The notes: a model not told the origin generated them from the sequence alone. A stretch of DNA of 64,000 nucleotides from Primorskyibacter sedentarius (GCF_004342065.1 NZ_SLZU01000003.1:124001-188000), one strand, 5' to 3'. Positions 15,380-25,234 are shown, counted from the stretch's first letter. A program made the numbers and translations.

Positions 15380-16780
15380 ATGGCCACGCAGAAACTATAT
15401 GCCGGCGCAAAGCTGCGCGACCTGCGCACCCGTATGGGGCTGACGCAAAAGGATTTCGCCGCAAAGCTCGGCGTATCGCTGCCCTATCTGAACCAGATGG
15501 AGAACAACAACCGCCCGGTTTCGACCACGGTCGTGCTGGCGCTTGTGCAACAATTCGGTTTTGACGTGACAGAGCTGGCACAGGGCGATTCAGAGCGTCT
15601 GGTCTCTGACATGCGCGAGGCGCTGGCCGACCCCGTATTCGCAGACGATGCTCCGCCGCTGGCCGATCTGCGGCTGACCGCCTCCAACGCCCCTGCCCTT
15701 GCCCGCGCGTTCCTGGAGCTTCACCGCGCCTACCGGCAAACGCATGAACGGCTGGCCAGCCTTGACGAGGCACTGGGGCGTGAAGGGGCGCAGCTGCGGC
15801 CATCCCCGTGGGAAGAGGTCCGGGACTTCTTTCATTATTGTGACAACTACATTGATGCGGTAGACCGTGCGGCCGAGAATTTCGCGACCGGTGCGCTGGA
15901 ACATGGCGACATCCGCATCGGGACTATGGCCGGGCTGGAACGACACGGCGTGACAGTGCGCCTGTCCCGAACCGGGCCGTTGCGCCATTTCGACGCCGAA
16001 ACCAAAACCCTGACGCTCTCGGCGCTGGCTGCACCCTCTACCCAGACCTTCCAGATGCTGCTGCAGGTTGCCCTGCTGCGTCAGGACCAACTTCTGGAGG
16101 CGACGCTGGATCTGGCGCGGTTCCAGTCCGAAGAAGCCCGCGCCATCGCCAAGATCGGGCTGGCCAATTATTTCGCGGGCGCCGCCCTGATGCCCTACAC
16201 CGCCTTTCTGACCGAAGCGCAGGAGGTCAGGCACGACCTGGAGCTTCTGGCCACCCGTTTCGGCGCTTCACTGGAGCAGGTGGCGCACCGGCTGTCGACA
16301 TTGCAGCGCCCGCAGGCCCGCGGGATTCCGTTCTTCTTCGTCAGGGTCGATCAGGCAGGCACGATTACCAAGCGACACTCCGCAACCCGGTTGCAATTCG
16401 CGCGTTTTGGCGGCGCATGCCCTTTGTGGAACGTGCATCGCGCCTTCGAGACGCCCGGCCGGTTCCTGCGGCAACTGGCCGAAACACCCGACGGGGTGCG
16501 CTATATCTCGCTTGCCCGCGACGTCTCGAAACCGGGTGGTCACTACGGCGCGCCGGTCCGGCGATATGCCATCGCCCTCGGGTGCGAGGTCGCCCATGCG
16601 GCCCAGCTGGTCTATGCCGACGGGCAGGATCTGGGCCAGGACAGCGCTTTCGAACCGATCGGCATTTCCTGTCGCATCTGTGAACGGACAAATTGCCACC
16701 AACGGTCTGTTCCGCCTTTGGAACGGCGCCTGACCATCGCACCGCATCACCGCGGCACGCTTCCCTACGAGGTCAACTGA
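15380..16780 (+). CDS. pccR: Short-chain acyl-CoA regulator, PccR/ScfR family
   Basis: A 466-residue transcription factor. The N-terminal 65 residues are an XRE helix-turn-helix (LRTRMGLTQKDFAAKLGVSLPYLNQMENNNRPVS). A long middle region with an HxxNxxDAxxRA-like segment follows, and the C-terminal domain ends with the family cysteines ISCRICERTNCHQRS. Known members (PccR, RamB, MccR) sense acyl-CoA metabolism and bind TTTGCAAA-like DNA. In Rhodobacter sphaeroides PccR controls propionyl-CoA carboxylase. The pcc gene context and the operator repeats make PccR the best name. The start is ATG 15380; a TTG one codon earlier is possible. Confidence 0.9.
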   Translation: MATQKLYAGAKLRDLRTRMGLTQKDFAAKLGVSLPYLNQMENNNRPVSTTVVLALVQQFGFDVTELAQGDSERLVSDMREALADPVFADDAPPLADLRLTASNAPALARAFLELHRAYRQTHERLASLDEALGREGAQLRPSPWEEVRDFFHYCDNYIDAVDRAAENFATGALEHGDIRIGTMAGLERHGVTVRLSRTGPLRHFDAETKTLTLSALAAPSTQTFQMLLQVALLRQDQLLEATLDLARFQSEEARAIAKIGLANYFAGAALMPYTAFLTEAQEVRHDLELLATRFGASLEQVAHRLSTLQRPQARGIPFFFVRVDQAGTITKRHSATRLQFARFGGACPLWNVHRAFETPGRFLRQLAETPDGVRYISLARDVSKPGGHYGAPVRRYAIALGCEVAHAAQLVYADGQDLGQDSAFEPIGISCRICERTNCHQRSVPPLERRLTIAPHHRGTLPYEVN

Positions 16781-16799
16781 GCAGGCCTGAAATGCGCAA

Positions 16800-16817
16800 C
16801 GCGCCCCATGGGGCGCG
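16800..16817 (+). terminator. Palindrome after pccR
   Basis: CGCGCCCCATGGGGCGCG is a perfect 18-bp palindrome 19 nt after the pccR stop. The tract that follows (TGCTGATGTGTTT) is only partly T-rich, so termination is plausible but not certain. It could serve the convergent YdcH gene as well. Confidence 0.4.
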
Positions 16818-16858
16818 TGCTGATGTGTTTGGGCCGATCCGCAGGCCGAGCCTGATCC

Positions 16859-17095
16859 TCAGGCCGTGAGCAGCTTGTAGATTTCGTCTTTCAGCGCGGC
16901 ACGTTCCTTGCGGACCTGCACTTCTGCCAATTCCTCAAGCGGTTCGACATTCGTCTCTGCCCGATGCACCTTGCGGTTGATGGCGTGGTATTCGTCACAA
17001 AGCCGCGCGAAATGCGCGTCGGACTGTTTCAGCTCCTGCATCTTGTCGGAGAGTTCCGGGAATTCCTGCGCGAGCTCATGGGGCGTGTGTGACAT
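16859..17095 (-). CDS. YdcH family (DUF465) protein
   Basis: A 78-residue, wholly helical and highly charged protein (MSHTPHELAQEFPELSDKMQELKQSDAHFARLCDEYHAINRKVHRAET). This is the typical length and sequence of DUF465/YdcH, small coiled-coil-like proteins of unknown function found across proteobacteria. An AGGACA ribosome site lies before the ATG. It stands alone, convergent with pccR. Confidence 0.88.
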   Translation of the reverse strand: MSHTPHELAQEFPELSDKMQELKQSDAHFARLCDEYHAINRKVHRAETNVEPLEELAEVQVRKERAALKDEIYKLLTA

Positions 17096-17251
17096 CGGGT
17101 TGTCCTTTCCTGTTCCAGTGCCTCAACTAACCCGACCGGGGAGGCCCGGACCTTGATCCGTGTCAACAAAACCAGCGGTTTCGCCTTTCCCTTGCGTCGC
17201 CTCGGAAGGGTCAGGGCAAGAAAGGTCGCGCGTGCAGGTTCGCGCCCGGCA

Positions 17252-18190
17252 TCAAAGCTTGGTTGCCGGTGAGACCGGGGTCAGCGGGCGGCGTTTCAGC
17301 ATGGCTTCGCGCCACGTGATAAAGCTGACCGCGGCAAGGATGATGGACCCGCCGAAGATCACCCACAGATCCACAGGCTCTGCGAAGAAAAGCGCGCCAA
17401 GCGCCACGGCCCAGACCAGTTGCAAATAGGTGACGGGTTGGGTCACCGTGATCGGCGCTTCGCGAAAGGCGAGCGTCATCAGGAAATGCCCAAGCGTTGC
17501 AGCACAGGCCACCCCGAACAGAACGGCCAGAGCATAGGCATCCGGCGTGACCCAGACGGGCACTGTCAGCGGAACAAGGCCAATCGTCACCGAGACTGAC
17601 AGCGTTGCCACGATCAGCGAGGCGGGAACCTCGTCGGCAAGGATCTTGGCCGTCAGGTAGCTGACCGCAAAGAAGACCGAGGTGCCAAGCATCGCGACAT
17701 GTCCCGGATCCAGCGCCCGGAAGCCGGGCCGCACGATCACCAGCGCGCCCAGCAGGGCACAGGCCACGGCCAGAACCCGCCGCATCGCGAGCCGCTCTTT
17801 CAGGGCGACCACCGCACCGACGGTCACGAAGGCCGGTGTCAGGTAACCCAGCGAGGTGACTTCCGCCAAAGGGATCCGCGTCATCGCGTAGAACCAAAGG
17901 CTGACCCCGATGGCGTGAACGGCGCCGCGCATGCCGATCAGCCGCCACTGACGCCCGGTCAAGGGGGCCCGCATCACGCCGCGCAGCATGGGCAGGAACA
18001 AAACCACGCCCATGATATAGCGCAGAAATGCCGCCTCCGATGCCGGAACGCGCCCGTCCAGCAGCTTGACCAGCGCGGTGACCGCGACAAAGCACAGCCC
18101 GGCCAGCAGCATCAGGAAGGCACCTTTATAGATATTGTGATCGGCTTGGGACATGCGCCGCAACAGACCCTGCCGCAGGGGCATGTTCAA
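17252..18190 (-). CDS. DMT family transporter (EamA)
   Basis: About 312 residues with ten hydrophobic segments in two repeated EamA halves (GAFLMLLAGLCFVAVTALVKLL..., then SYLTAKILADEVPASLIVATLS...). EamA proteins export or exchange small metabolites across the inner membrane. The last segment FGGSIILAAVSFITWREAMLKRR is typical of the family. The start may instead be ATG 18154 (MSQADHNIYKGAF); neither has a good ribosome site. A second DMT gene lies at 23502. The substrate is unknown. Confidence 0.85.
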   Translation of the reverse strand: MNMPLRQGLLRRMSQADHNIYKGAFLMLLAGLCFVAVTALVKLLDGRVPASEAAFLRYIMGVVLFLPMLRGVMRAPLTGRQWRLIGMRGAVHAIGVSLWFYAMTRIPLAEVTSLGYLTPAFVTVGAVVALKERLAMRRVLAVACALLGALVIVRPGFRALDPGHVAMLGTSVFFAVSYLTAKILADEVPASLIVATLSVSVTIGLVPLTVPVWVTPDAYALAVLFGVACAATLGHFLMTLAFREAPITVTQPVTYLQLVWAVALGALFFAEPVDLWVIFGGSIILAAVSFITWREAMLKRRPLTPVSPATKL

Positions 18191-18238
18191 GGCGAATTCG
18201 TCAGTTCCGGCAACAATAGCTGGCGCGGGCGGGCCTGC

Positions 18239-18832
18239 TCAGCCCAGCAACAGCGTCGCGGCGATGACCCACATGATCAGCCCGACCAGAACGTCCAGAA
18301 CCCGCCACGACATGGGGCGCACGAAAACCGGCGCAAGCAGCCGCGCGCCATAGCCAAGCGCCGTGAAGAAGGTGAAGGATGCGATCACCGCCCCAACCCC
18401 GAAGGGCAGTGCCACATATTGCGCAGAGACCGATCCCAGCAGCACGACCGTATCGAGGTAGACATGCGGGTTGAGCCAGGTCAGCGCGAGGCAGGTCAGC
18501 AGGGCAGCGCGCAGGGAACCTGCCGCCTTTCCCGCCTCCAGCGTCTCTCCTCCGCGCCACGCGGACAGGAAAGCGCGGGCGCCGTAGACGATCAGAAAAG
18601 CCGCCCCGCCCCAGCGCATCGCCTGACCAAGTGCCGGGATGCTTTCAATCAGCGCGCCGAACCCCGCCACGCCTGCAACAATCAGCAGCGCATCGGAAAA
18701 GGCGCAGGTCAGGACGATCGGCAGAACATGTTCCCGCCGAAGCCCCTGCCGCAGCACAAAAGCATTCTGGGCACCGATCGCCATGATCAGCGACAGGCCG
18801 AGTGAAAATCCCGCGATGGCCGACTCTATCAC
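18239..18832 (-). CDS. LysE/ArgO family amino-acid exporter
   Basis: A 197-residue inner-membrane protein with six hydrophobic segments. The N-terminal signature LGLSLIMAIGAQNAFVLRQGL, the CAFSDALLI helix and LTWLNPHVYLDTVVLLG are diagnostic of LysE/ArgO, exporters of basic amino acids (arginine or lysine). It lies upstream of the DMT gene on the same strand with about 48 bp between them, so they may be cotranscribed. No LysG/ArgP regulator is adjacent. Confidence 0.9.
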   Translation of the reverse strand: MIESAIAGFSLGLSLIMAIGAQNAFVLRQGLRREHVLPIVLTCAFSDALLIVAGVAGFGALIESIPALGQAMRWGGAAFLIVYGARAFLSAWRGGETLEAGKAAGSLRAALLTCLALTWLNPHVYLDTVVLLGSVSAQYVALPFGVGAVIASFTFFTALGYGARLLAPVFVRPMSWRVLDVLVGLIMWVIAATLLLG

Positions 18833-18966
18833 GCCCGGTTCCCGTCCTGTCTTCCGCTATGTGCCAGATCTGCGCGACAGGCAGACACGGATCGTGATCT
18901 CCGCCCGCATCCCGCGCACCCGATGGGGCGCGCGAGCTGTTCCTGCAAGGTTGGCAGGGTATCCAG

Positions 18967-19707
18967 TCAGAGCTGCGCCATGACCTCGTCCGACGCCTCG
19001 AAATTGGTGGTCACGCGCTGCACGTCATCATCGTCTTCCAGAGCGTCGACCAGCTTCATCAGCTTCTGCATCGCTTCAAGGTCGAGCTCGGTCGTGGTTG
19101 TCGGCCTCCAGACCAGCTTGGTCGAGTCCGACTCGCCCAACTGCGCCTCCAAGGCGTTGGAAACCTCGTTCAGATCGGTATCGGCGCACCAGATCACGTG
19201 ACCGTCTTCAGAGGATTCCGCGTCCTCCGCCCCGGCCTCGATCGCGGCCATCATCACGGTGTCCGCATCCCCGGCCTCGAGCGGATAGGTGACCTCGCCC
19301 TTGCGCTCGAACATGAACCCGACAGACCCGGTTTCGCCCAGATTGCCGCCGTTCTTTGTAAAGGTGGACCGAACGTTGGAGGCGGTCCGGTTGCGATTGT
19401 CAGTCATCGCCTCGACGATCACCGCAACGCCATTGGGGCCGTAGCCTTCATAGCGGATTTCTTCGTAATCCTCGCTGTCACCGGCCTGCGATTTCTTGAT
19501 CGCGCGTTCGATAACGTCCTTGGGGACAGATTGCGACTTGGCCTCTTTGACGGCCAGACGCAGACGCGGATTCTTTTCCGGATCCGGATCGCCCATCTTG
19601 GCGGCAACGGTGATCTCTTTCGACAGCTTGGAAAACAGTTTGGACCGAGCTGCGTCCTGACGTCCCTTGCGATGCTGGATATTTGCCCATTTGGAATGGC
19701 CGGCCAT
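18967..19707 (-). CDS. YebC/PmpR family protein
   Basis: A 246-residue protein with the family start [28 protein letters not shown] and the conserved [36 protein letters not shown] and [11 protein letters not shown]-type end. It is a three-domain protein of the standard length. YebC proteins were annotated as DNA-binding regulators; recent work ties them to ribosome function at difficult peptide stretches. It is divergent from the SLC13 permease. The ruvC genes that often neighbour it are absent here. Confidence 0.95.
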   Translation of the reverse strand: MAGHSKWANIQHRKGRQDAARSKLFSKLSKEITVAAKMGDPDPEKNPRLRLAVKEAKSQSVPKDVIERAIKKSQAGDSEDYEEIRYEGYGPNGVAVIVEAMTDNRNRTASNVRSTFTKNGGNLGETGSVGFMFERKGEVTYPLEAGDADTVMMAAIEAGAEDAESSEDGHVIWCADTDLNEVSNALEAQLGESDSTKLVWRPTTTTELDLEAMQKLMKLVDALEDDDDVQRVTTNFEASDEVMAQL

Positions 19708-19838
19708 GTCGTTCCTACCTGAATCTTAGAGAATTTGGAGTGTATCGCGCTGTCTATATGCCAGCAGCGGGGGCTTGGGCAAGGGCACCGGCCCTGCGCT
19801 GTCTGGTCAGTTGTCGTGCCGCGGCCTATGCTTTGCGG

Positions 19839-21617
19839 ATGACGACGGATCTTGCCCTTCTCTTTGGCCTCTTCGGTGCGGTGTTCGCGCTGCTGCTGTG
19901 GGGAAAATTCCGCTATGATCTTGTGGCGTTCGGCGCGCTTATGCTGGCTGTAACACTGGGGCTTGTGCCTTCGTCCAAGGCTTTTTCCGGCTTTGGCCAC
20001 CCCGCAACCCTGATCGTGGCGTTGGTTCTGATCGTGTCGGCCGGGTTGGTGCGCTCGGGCGCGGTCTATCTCATCACCCGGACGATGATCGACAGTGCGC
20101 GAAAGATCGGCAGCCATATCGCGATCATGGGGGCGGTCGGCGCTGTGCTGTCGGCGTTCATGAACAATGTGGCGGCGCTGGCGCTGCTCATGCCCGTAGA
20201 CATCCAGACCGCCTACAAGGCGGGGCGGGCACCGGGGCTGACGCTGATGCCGCTCAGCTTTGCCACGATCCTGGGCGGCATGGTCACGCTGATCGGCACG
20301 CCGCCCAACATCATCATCGCCTCGATCCGCGAGGAAACGCTGGGCGCGCCTTTCGGAATGTTCGATTTCGCCCCCGTGGGCGGGGCGGCAGCCGTGGCGG
20401 GTCTGATCTTCGTGGCAATTGTGGGCTGGCGGCTGATCCCGGACCGGGGCGCCACCGGGGCGCGCGCGCTCGACCTGCAACAGTATATCGCAGAGCTGAC
20501 CGTCCCGGAAGACAGCCCGCTGATCGGCAAACGTCTGAACGAGCTGCGCACCGAGGCGGACGCGGCGGATGTTGCAATTCTCGGCCTGATCCGGGACGGT
20601 AAGCGGCGCTACGGCCGACAGGGCAACACGCCGCTGCGCGCGCAGGACGCGCTGGTGCTGGAAGCCACGCCAGAAGCGCTGGACGAGTTCCGCTCTGCAC
20701 TGAAGCTCGACTTTTCGGACACCCGCCGAGAGGAGCTGTTGCAGGTCGAGGGCGACGGATTGCGCCTGATCGAGGCCGTGGTGCCGCAGAACTCCCCGGC
20801 TGTCGGGCGCACGACGCAAGGGATGGGGCTGGCGTGGCGCCAGCGCACCGTGCTCATGGGTATTTCCCGACAGGGTCGCCGCATAACACGTCAGGTCCGC
20901 AAGACCGAAATCTTCCCCGGTGACATCCTGCTTCTGCTGGCCCCCCGAGAGACTGCCGAGGATGTGGTTGATTTCCTCGGCTGTCTGCCCTTGGCCGAAC
21001 GGGGGCTTGCCGTGACCCAGGATCGCAAGACCTGGATCGCGATTGGCCTTTTCGCGGCTGCCGTCGCGGCGGCGTCATTCGGGTTGATCTATTTGCCGGT
21101 TGCGCTGGGGCTGGTCGTCATCGGCTTCGTGCTGGGCAAGATCATTCCACTGGCAGAGATTTACGACCACGTCGAATGGCCGGTGGTCGTGCTGTTGGGC
21201 AGCATGATTCCGCTGGGCGCCGCGCTGGAGGATGCCGGCGGCACGCAATTGATCGCCAATGCGCTGGTCGGCCTTACGCAGGGCATGGCCCCGTGGATGA
21301 TTCTGGGCGTGCTGATGGTGGTGACGATGACCCTGTCGGATGTGCTCAACAACACTGCGACCACGATTGTTGCCGCACCGGTGGGGATCGAGATGGCGCG
21401 CGCGCTGGAGGTCTCTGCCGATCCGTTCCTGATGGCGGTCGCCGTTGCAGCCTCGGCCGCGTTCCTCACGCCCATCGGGCACAAGAACAACACGCTGATC
21501 CTTGGTCCGGGCGGGTATGAATTCGGCGACTACTGGCGGCTGGGCCTGCCGCTGGAAATCTTGATCGTTGCCGTCACCCTGCCGGTTCTGATGATCGTCT
21601 GGCCCTTCACCCCGTAA
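19839..21617 (+). CDS. SLC13 family permease with RCK_C domains (copy 1)
   Basis: A 592-residue permease: four to five N-terminal membrane segments, the family motif MNNVAALALLMPV with GGMVTLIGTPPNIII, then a soluble insert of about 200 residues with two RCK_C/TrkA-C-like modules (VPEDSPLIGKRLNELR; VVPQNSPAVGRTTQGM). A second membrane half ends with SDVLNNTATTIVAAPVGI and HKNNTLILGPGGYEFGDYWRLGL. Such proteins move sulfate, dicarboxylates or similar anions with Na+. The start MTTDLALLFG was chosen since the upstream frame overlaps the yebC promoter. It is convergent with a second SLC13 gene of the same length. Confidence 0.88.
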   Translation: MTTDLALLFGLFGAVFALLLWGKFRYDLVAFGALMLAVTLGLVPSSKAFSGFGHPATLIVALVLIVSAGLVRSGAVYLITRTMIDSARKIGSHIAIMGAVGAVLSAFMNNVAALALLMPVDIQTAYKAGRAPGLTLMPLSFATILGGMVTLIGTPPNIIIASIREETLGAPFGMFDFAPVGGAAAVAGLIFVAIVGWRLIPDRGATGARALDLQQYIAELTVPEDSPLIGKRLNELRTEADAADVAILGLIRDGKRRYGRQGNTPLRAQDALVLEATPEALDEFRSALKLDFSDTRREELLQVEGDGLRLIEAVVPQNSPAVGRTTQGMGLAWRQRTVLMGISRQGRRITRQVRKTEIFPGDILLLLAPRETAEDVVDFLGCLPLAERGLAVTQDRKTWIAIGLFAAAVAAASFGLIYLPVALGLVVIGFVLGKIIPLAEIYDHVEWPVVVLLGSMIPLGAALEDAGGTQLIANALVGLTQGMAPWMILGVLMVVTMTLSDVLNNTATTIVAAPVGIEMARALEVSADPFLMAVAVAASAAFLTPIGHKNNTLILGPGGYEFGDYWRLGLPLEILIVAVTLPVLMIVWPFTP

Positions 21618-21695
21618 CAACGGCACAGCCGGACGCAGCACCAATGTCGCGCGCGATGCATCCGGGGGCCCTGCCCGTCCCGAAAACGTCGGGGA

Positions 21696-23474
21696 TCAGA
21701 GCGGCCAGAACAGTGGGATCAGCAGCGAGGCCAGCAGACCCACAGAAAGGTTCAGCGGGATGCCCACTTTCATGAAGTCGGTAAAGCGGTAGCCGCCGGG
21801 CCCGTAGACCAGCGTGTTTGTCTGGTAACCGATGGGCGTGGCAAAGCTGCAGGACGCCGCGATCATCACCGCCACAACAAGCGGCCGGGGATCTATGCCC
21901 AAGGCCTGCGCGACACCAATGGCGATGGGGGTCACGACCACGGCGACCGCGTTATTCGACACCAGCTCTGTCAGGACAGAGGTCAGGATATAGATGGCCC
22001 AGATCAGCAACGGCCCTGGCAGCATTCCAAGATAGGGCGCGACACCGCGCACGATCAGCTCGACCGCACCGGACGCCTGCAAGGCCGTGCCAATAGCCAG
22101 CATCGCGAAGATCAGCGATAACAGACGCCCGTCGACAAAGGAAAACGCCTCGTCCGCGTCGATGCAGCGTGTGAAAAAGACCAGCGCGACGGCAAAGACC
22201 GACAGCATCAGGATGGGCGCCACGCCAAATGCGGCAAGGATCACGATGCCGAACAGCGCGATGATCGCAATCGGCGCGTGGCTGCGACGGAACGCGCGGG
22301 CAGAAGGTTTGGTGACGTCCACCAGCTCCATCTCGGACGCAAGACGCTGGATATCGGCGGGCGCGCCCTCCAGAAGCAATGTGTCGCCAACCCGGACCAC
22401 CAGCTCATCCAGCTGTCGGCCGATATTCTGGTTTCGGCGGTGCACGGCCAGCGGATAGACCCCGTAGCGACGGCGCAGGCGCAGCGCCCCAAGAGAGCGC
22501 CCCACCATTTTGCAGCCCGGCGTGATCAGCACCTCGACCGTGGAGGTTTCGACCGCCGAGACCTGATCCACGCGCTTGAGCTCGCGGTTGGTTTGCAGGC
22601 TCAGAAGTTCCGTCATCTGGGTGCGCAGGACGACCCTGTCGCCTACCTGAAGCGTGACGCCCTTCAGGTTGCGCCGCAGCGAGGTATCGCCGCGGACCAC
22701 GTCGACCAGACGAACGCCTTCGCGCTTGAACAGCTGCACGCCGGTGACCTCGCGACCGATCAGGTTGCTGTCGGGGGGAATCACCGCTTCGGTGAAGAAT
22801 TTCATGCGGCTCTTGTCGGACAACATCATCGCCATGCTGTCACGATCCGGCAACAGGTGCGGCCCGATGAACCGAAGGTAGATCATTCCCCAGGCCACCA
22901 GCGCCAGCCCCAGCGGCGTGACCTCGAATATCGTGAACGGCTCCAGCCCGGCGGAACGCGATACCCCGTCGACCAGGAGGTTGGTCGAGGTGCCGATCAG
23001 GGTGAGCGTGCCGCCAAGGATCGCGGCATAGCTGAGCGGGATCAGCAGTTTCGAGGGCTGAACCCCCAAGGTGCGCGAAAGCTGCACGAAAACCGGGATC
23101 ATCACGACCACGACGGGCGTATTGGACACCACGGCAGAGGAGGCCAGCACGAAGGCAAGCATCATCGCGATGGCCAGCCGCGGGTTTCGTTGCGCCTGCT
23201 TATCGGCGGTAGAGGTGAACGCCTCCAGCGCACCGGTCCGCACAAGGGCGCCCATCACGATGAACATGGCCGCAATCGTCCAGGGCGCAGGGTTGGACAG
23301 AACCCTCAGTGCATCCTCATAGGGCAGCACCCCGGTCGCCAGCAGCACCGAAACGCCGCCGATGGCCACCACCTCTGTCGGGTAGGTCTCGCGCAGGAAC
23401 AGCACGAACATGGCCGCAACAACGGCCAAGGCAAACAGGGCTTGCCCGGTTTGAGTCAATTCGATGAGTTGCAT
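21696..23474 (-). CDS. SLC13 family permease with RCK_C domains (copy 2)
   Basis: A 592-residue permease with the same plan as copy 1: membrane half 1 with SNTPVVVVMIPVFVQLSR and GGTLTLIGTSTNLLVDG, two RCK_C-like modules (VIPPDSNLIGREVTGVQ; ITPGCKMVGRSLGALRLR), then membrane half 2 with ELVSNNAVAVVVTPIAIGVA and GYQTNTLVYGPGGYRFTDFMKVGIPLNL. The residues differ widely from copy 1, so the duplication is old or the two were acquired separately. Likely an anion/Na+ symporter; the substrate is unknown. Confidence 0.88.
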   Translation of the reverse strand: MQLIELTQTGQALFALAVVAAMFVLFLRETYPTEVVAIGGVSVLLATGVLPYEDALRVLSNPAPWTIAAMFIVMGALVRTGALEAFTSTADKQAQRNPRLAIAMMLAFVLASSAVVSNTPVVVVMIPVFVQLSRTLGVQPSKLLIPLSYAAILGGTLTLIGTSTNLLVDGVSRSAGLEPFTIFEVTPLGLALVAWGMIYLRFIGPHLLPDRDSMAMMLSDKSRMKFFTEAVIPPDSNLIGREVTGVQLFKREGVRLVDVVRGDTSLRRNLKGVTLQVGDRVVLRTQMTELLSLQTNRELKRVDQVSAVETSTVEVLITPGCKMVGRSLGALRLRRRYGVYPLAVHRRNQNIGRQLDELVVRVGDTLLLEGAPADIQRLASEMELVDVTKPSARAFRRSHAPIAIIALFGIVILAAFGVAPILMLSVFAVALVFFTRCIDADEAFSFVDGRLLSLIFAMLAIGTALQASGAVELIVRGVAPYLGMLPGPLLIWAIYILTSVLTELVSNNAVAVVVTPIAIGVAQALGIDPRPLVVAVMIAASCSFATPIGYQTNTLVYGPGGYRFTDFMKVGIPLNLSVGLLASLLIPLFWPL

Positions 23475-23501
23475 CAGCCCGCCCGGCCCTCGCTCTGAAT
23501 A

Positions 23502-24425
23502 TCAGTGTGCATTCTGACCTCTGCCCGCGTCGGGGGCAAGCATGGCGCGAGGTCGCGGCTGCACAAGTGCGACACCTGCCAACATTACGACCATCGCGCC
23601 CCAGACGGGTGTGGCATAGGTTTCGCCAAGGATCAGCATTGCCCAGCCCACACCGAACAGCGTGACAAGATAGCTGACCTGCACCGCGAAGACCGGGCCG
23701 TAAACGCTCACAAGCCAGACATATCCGGTATAGGCAAAGGCATGAAGGACCGAAGCGGCCACCAGCGCCCCTTCCGGCGCTCCCAACGGGACCGGGGTGA
23801 TCCACTGACCCGACGCCAGCGCCAGCGGTGCCGCAATCACGGCCCCCACCACGCTTGCCCCGGTCAGCAATTGCACCGGCGTCAGGTCCAGCATCCCCCA
23901 ACGGGCAACCACGTTCCCCTCGATCGCATAGAAGGCCGAGGCGATCAGCGCGATGGGGATCCAGATCACCTGCGCCGTGTCCGGCAGGTTCGCCTCTGGT
24001 GCCGCGATCAGGAAAACACCCGCCAGTCCAAGGACGAGCCCCAGAAGCCGCAGCCAGCGAAATCGGTCAAGGCCAAGCGCCAGTGCAATCGGGAAGGCCA
24101 TCACCGGGACCAATGACAGCAGGATTGACAGAACACCGGATGGCAGATGTCTTGCCGCCGCGTAGGAGGCTGCATTCGGCAGTACAGTGCCCAGAAGGGC
24201 GATCAGCAGGTAAAGCCTCAGGTAAGGCGCAGTCATCGGCACGCCCTGCCCGCGCCACCGGGTGATCGCCAGCAGCAGCCCTGCCCCGATCACCTGCTGC
24301 CAGAAGATCAGTCCCAAAGGCATGTGCCCTGTGCTGACGGCGATTTTGGACATGGGTTGGGTCATGCCCCAGGCCGCCCCCACCAATGCAAGCACCACGA
24401 AGGGCAGTGCCCGCGACCGGGTCAT
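23502..24425 (-). CDS. DMT family transporter (EamA), second gene
   Basis: A 307-residue protein with two EamA repeats and about ten hydrophobic segments (ALVGAAWGMTQPMSKIAVS; VIWIPIALIASAFYAIEGNVVARWGML; GVGWAMLILGETYATPVWGAMVVMLAGVAL). It is probably a metabolite exporter in the inner membrane. Its ATG overlaps the stop of the upstream phosphoesterase gene by four bases (ATGA). This ties it to a transcript with ymdB-like and probably the folate gene, though no functional link is known. Confidence 0.85.
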   Translation of the reverse strand: MTRSRALPFVVLALVGAAWGMTQPMSKIAVSTGHMPLGLIFWQQVIGAGLLLAITRWRGQGVPMTAPYLRLYLLIALLGTVLPNAASYAAARHLPSGVLSILLSLVPVMAFPIALALGLDRFRWLRLLGLVLGLAGVFLIAAPEANLPDTAQVIWIPIALIASAFYAIEGNVVARWGMLDLTPVQLLTGASVVGAVIAAPLALASGQWITPVPLGAPEGALVAASVLHAFAYTGYVWLVSVYGPVFAVQVSYLVTLFGVGWAMLILGETYATPVWGAMVVMLAGVALVQPRPRAMLAPDAGRGQNAH

Positions 24426-25234
24426 GGCAGGGTGGGTTCCAGACGTCCGCCCTTGCGCACCATGCGGATCGAGGTGGCGCGCCCGGTGCGGTCGTCTGTC
24501 TCCACCAGCACGCCCGACAGGGTCGCCTCGCCACCTGCGGGCTGGAACCGTTCCTTCGCCATGCCGGTCACGAAACGCCGCATCGGCTCTGCCTTTTCCA
24601 TGCCTATGACGGAGTTGTAATCACCGCACATTCCTGCATCCGTCAGGTAGCCCGTGCCACTGGGCAGGATCTGCGCATCGGCAGTGGGCACATGGGTATG
24701 CGTGCCAACCACAAGGCTGGCGCGACCGTCACAATAATGCCCCATTCCCATCTTCTCGGAGGTCGCTTCGCAATGCATGTCGACAAGGATCATCTGCGCC
24801 TGCCCGCCAAGAGGATGCTTGCGCAGAATCTCATCAACCGCGCTGAACGGGTCATCAAAGGCCCGCTTCATGAACACCTGCCCCAGCACCTGAAGCACCA
24901 GCACCTTGCGCCCCCGCCTGTCGGTGAACAGCCTGTGCCCCCGCCCCGGCGCCACCTTGGCGAAGTTCAGCGGCCGCAGAATGCGCGATTCGGTGTCGAT
25001 GAAACGCAGCATGTCCTTCTGGTCGAACGCATGGTCCCCCAGCGTGACACAATCCGCCCCCGCATCCAGCAGCAGCTTGGCATGCTCTGCGGTCAGCCCC
25101 ATCCCATGCGAGGCGTTCTCGCCGTTCACCACGGTGAAATCGGCACGTAGCTCTTCCTGCAACGGGCGCAGGCCATCGCGAATTGCAACGCGCCCGGCGC
25201 GCCCCATCACGTCTCCAAGAAAAAGCGTTCTCAT
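24422..25234 (-). CDS. TIGR00282 family metallophosphoesterase (YmdB-like)
   Basis: A 270-residue protein starting MRTLFLGDVMGRAGRVAI with the metal-binding Asp, then FTVVNGENASHGMGLT, VTLGDHAFDQKDML, ILVDMHCEATSEKMGMGHYCDGRASLVVGTHTHVPTAD. These match the dimetal phosphoesterase family represented by YmdB, which has 2',3'-cyclic nucleotide phosphodiesterase activity in Bacillus. The length fits. It lies between the folate cyclo-ligase and a DMT transporter, all on the minus strand; the 218-bp gap upstream contains hairpins. Confidence 0.9.
   Translation of the reverse strand: MRTLFLGDVMGRAGRVAIRDGLRPLQEELRADFTVVNGENASHGMGLTAEHAKLLLDAGADCVTLGDHAFDQKDMLRFIDTESRILRPLNFAKVAPGRGHRLFTDRRGRKVLVLQVLGQVFMKRAFDDPFSAVDEILRKHPLGGQAQMILVDMHCEATSEKMGMGHYCDGRASLVVGTHTHVPTADAQILPSGTGYLTDAGMCGDYNSVIGMEKAEPMRRFVTGMAKERFQPAGGEATLSGVLVETDDRTGRATSIRMVRKGGRLEPTLP

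Noticed and set aside
19419-20819. 466-residue minus-strand ORF over yebC and the SLC13 gene
   Set aside because: Arg/Gln/His-rich frame lying across two supported genes; antisense shadow.
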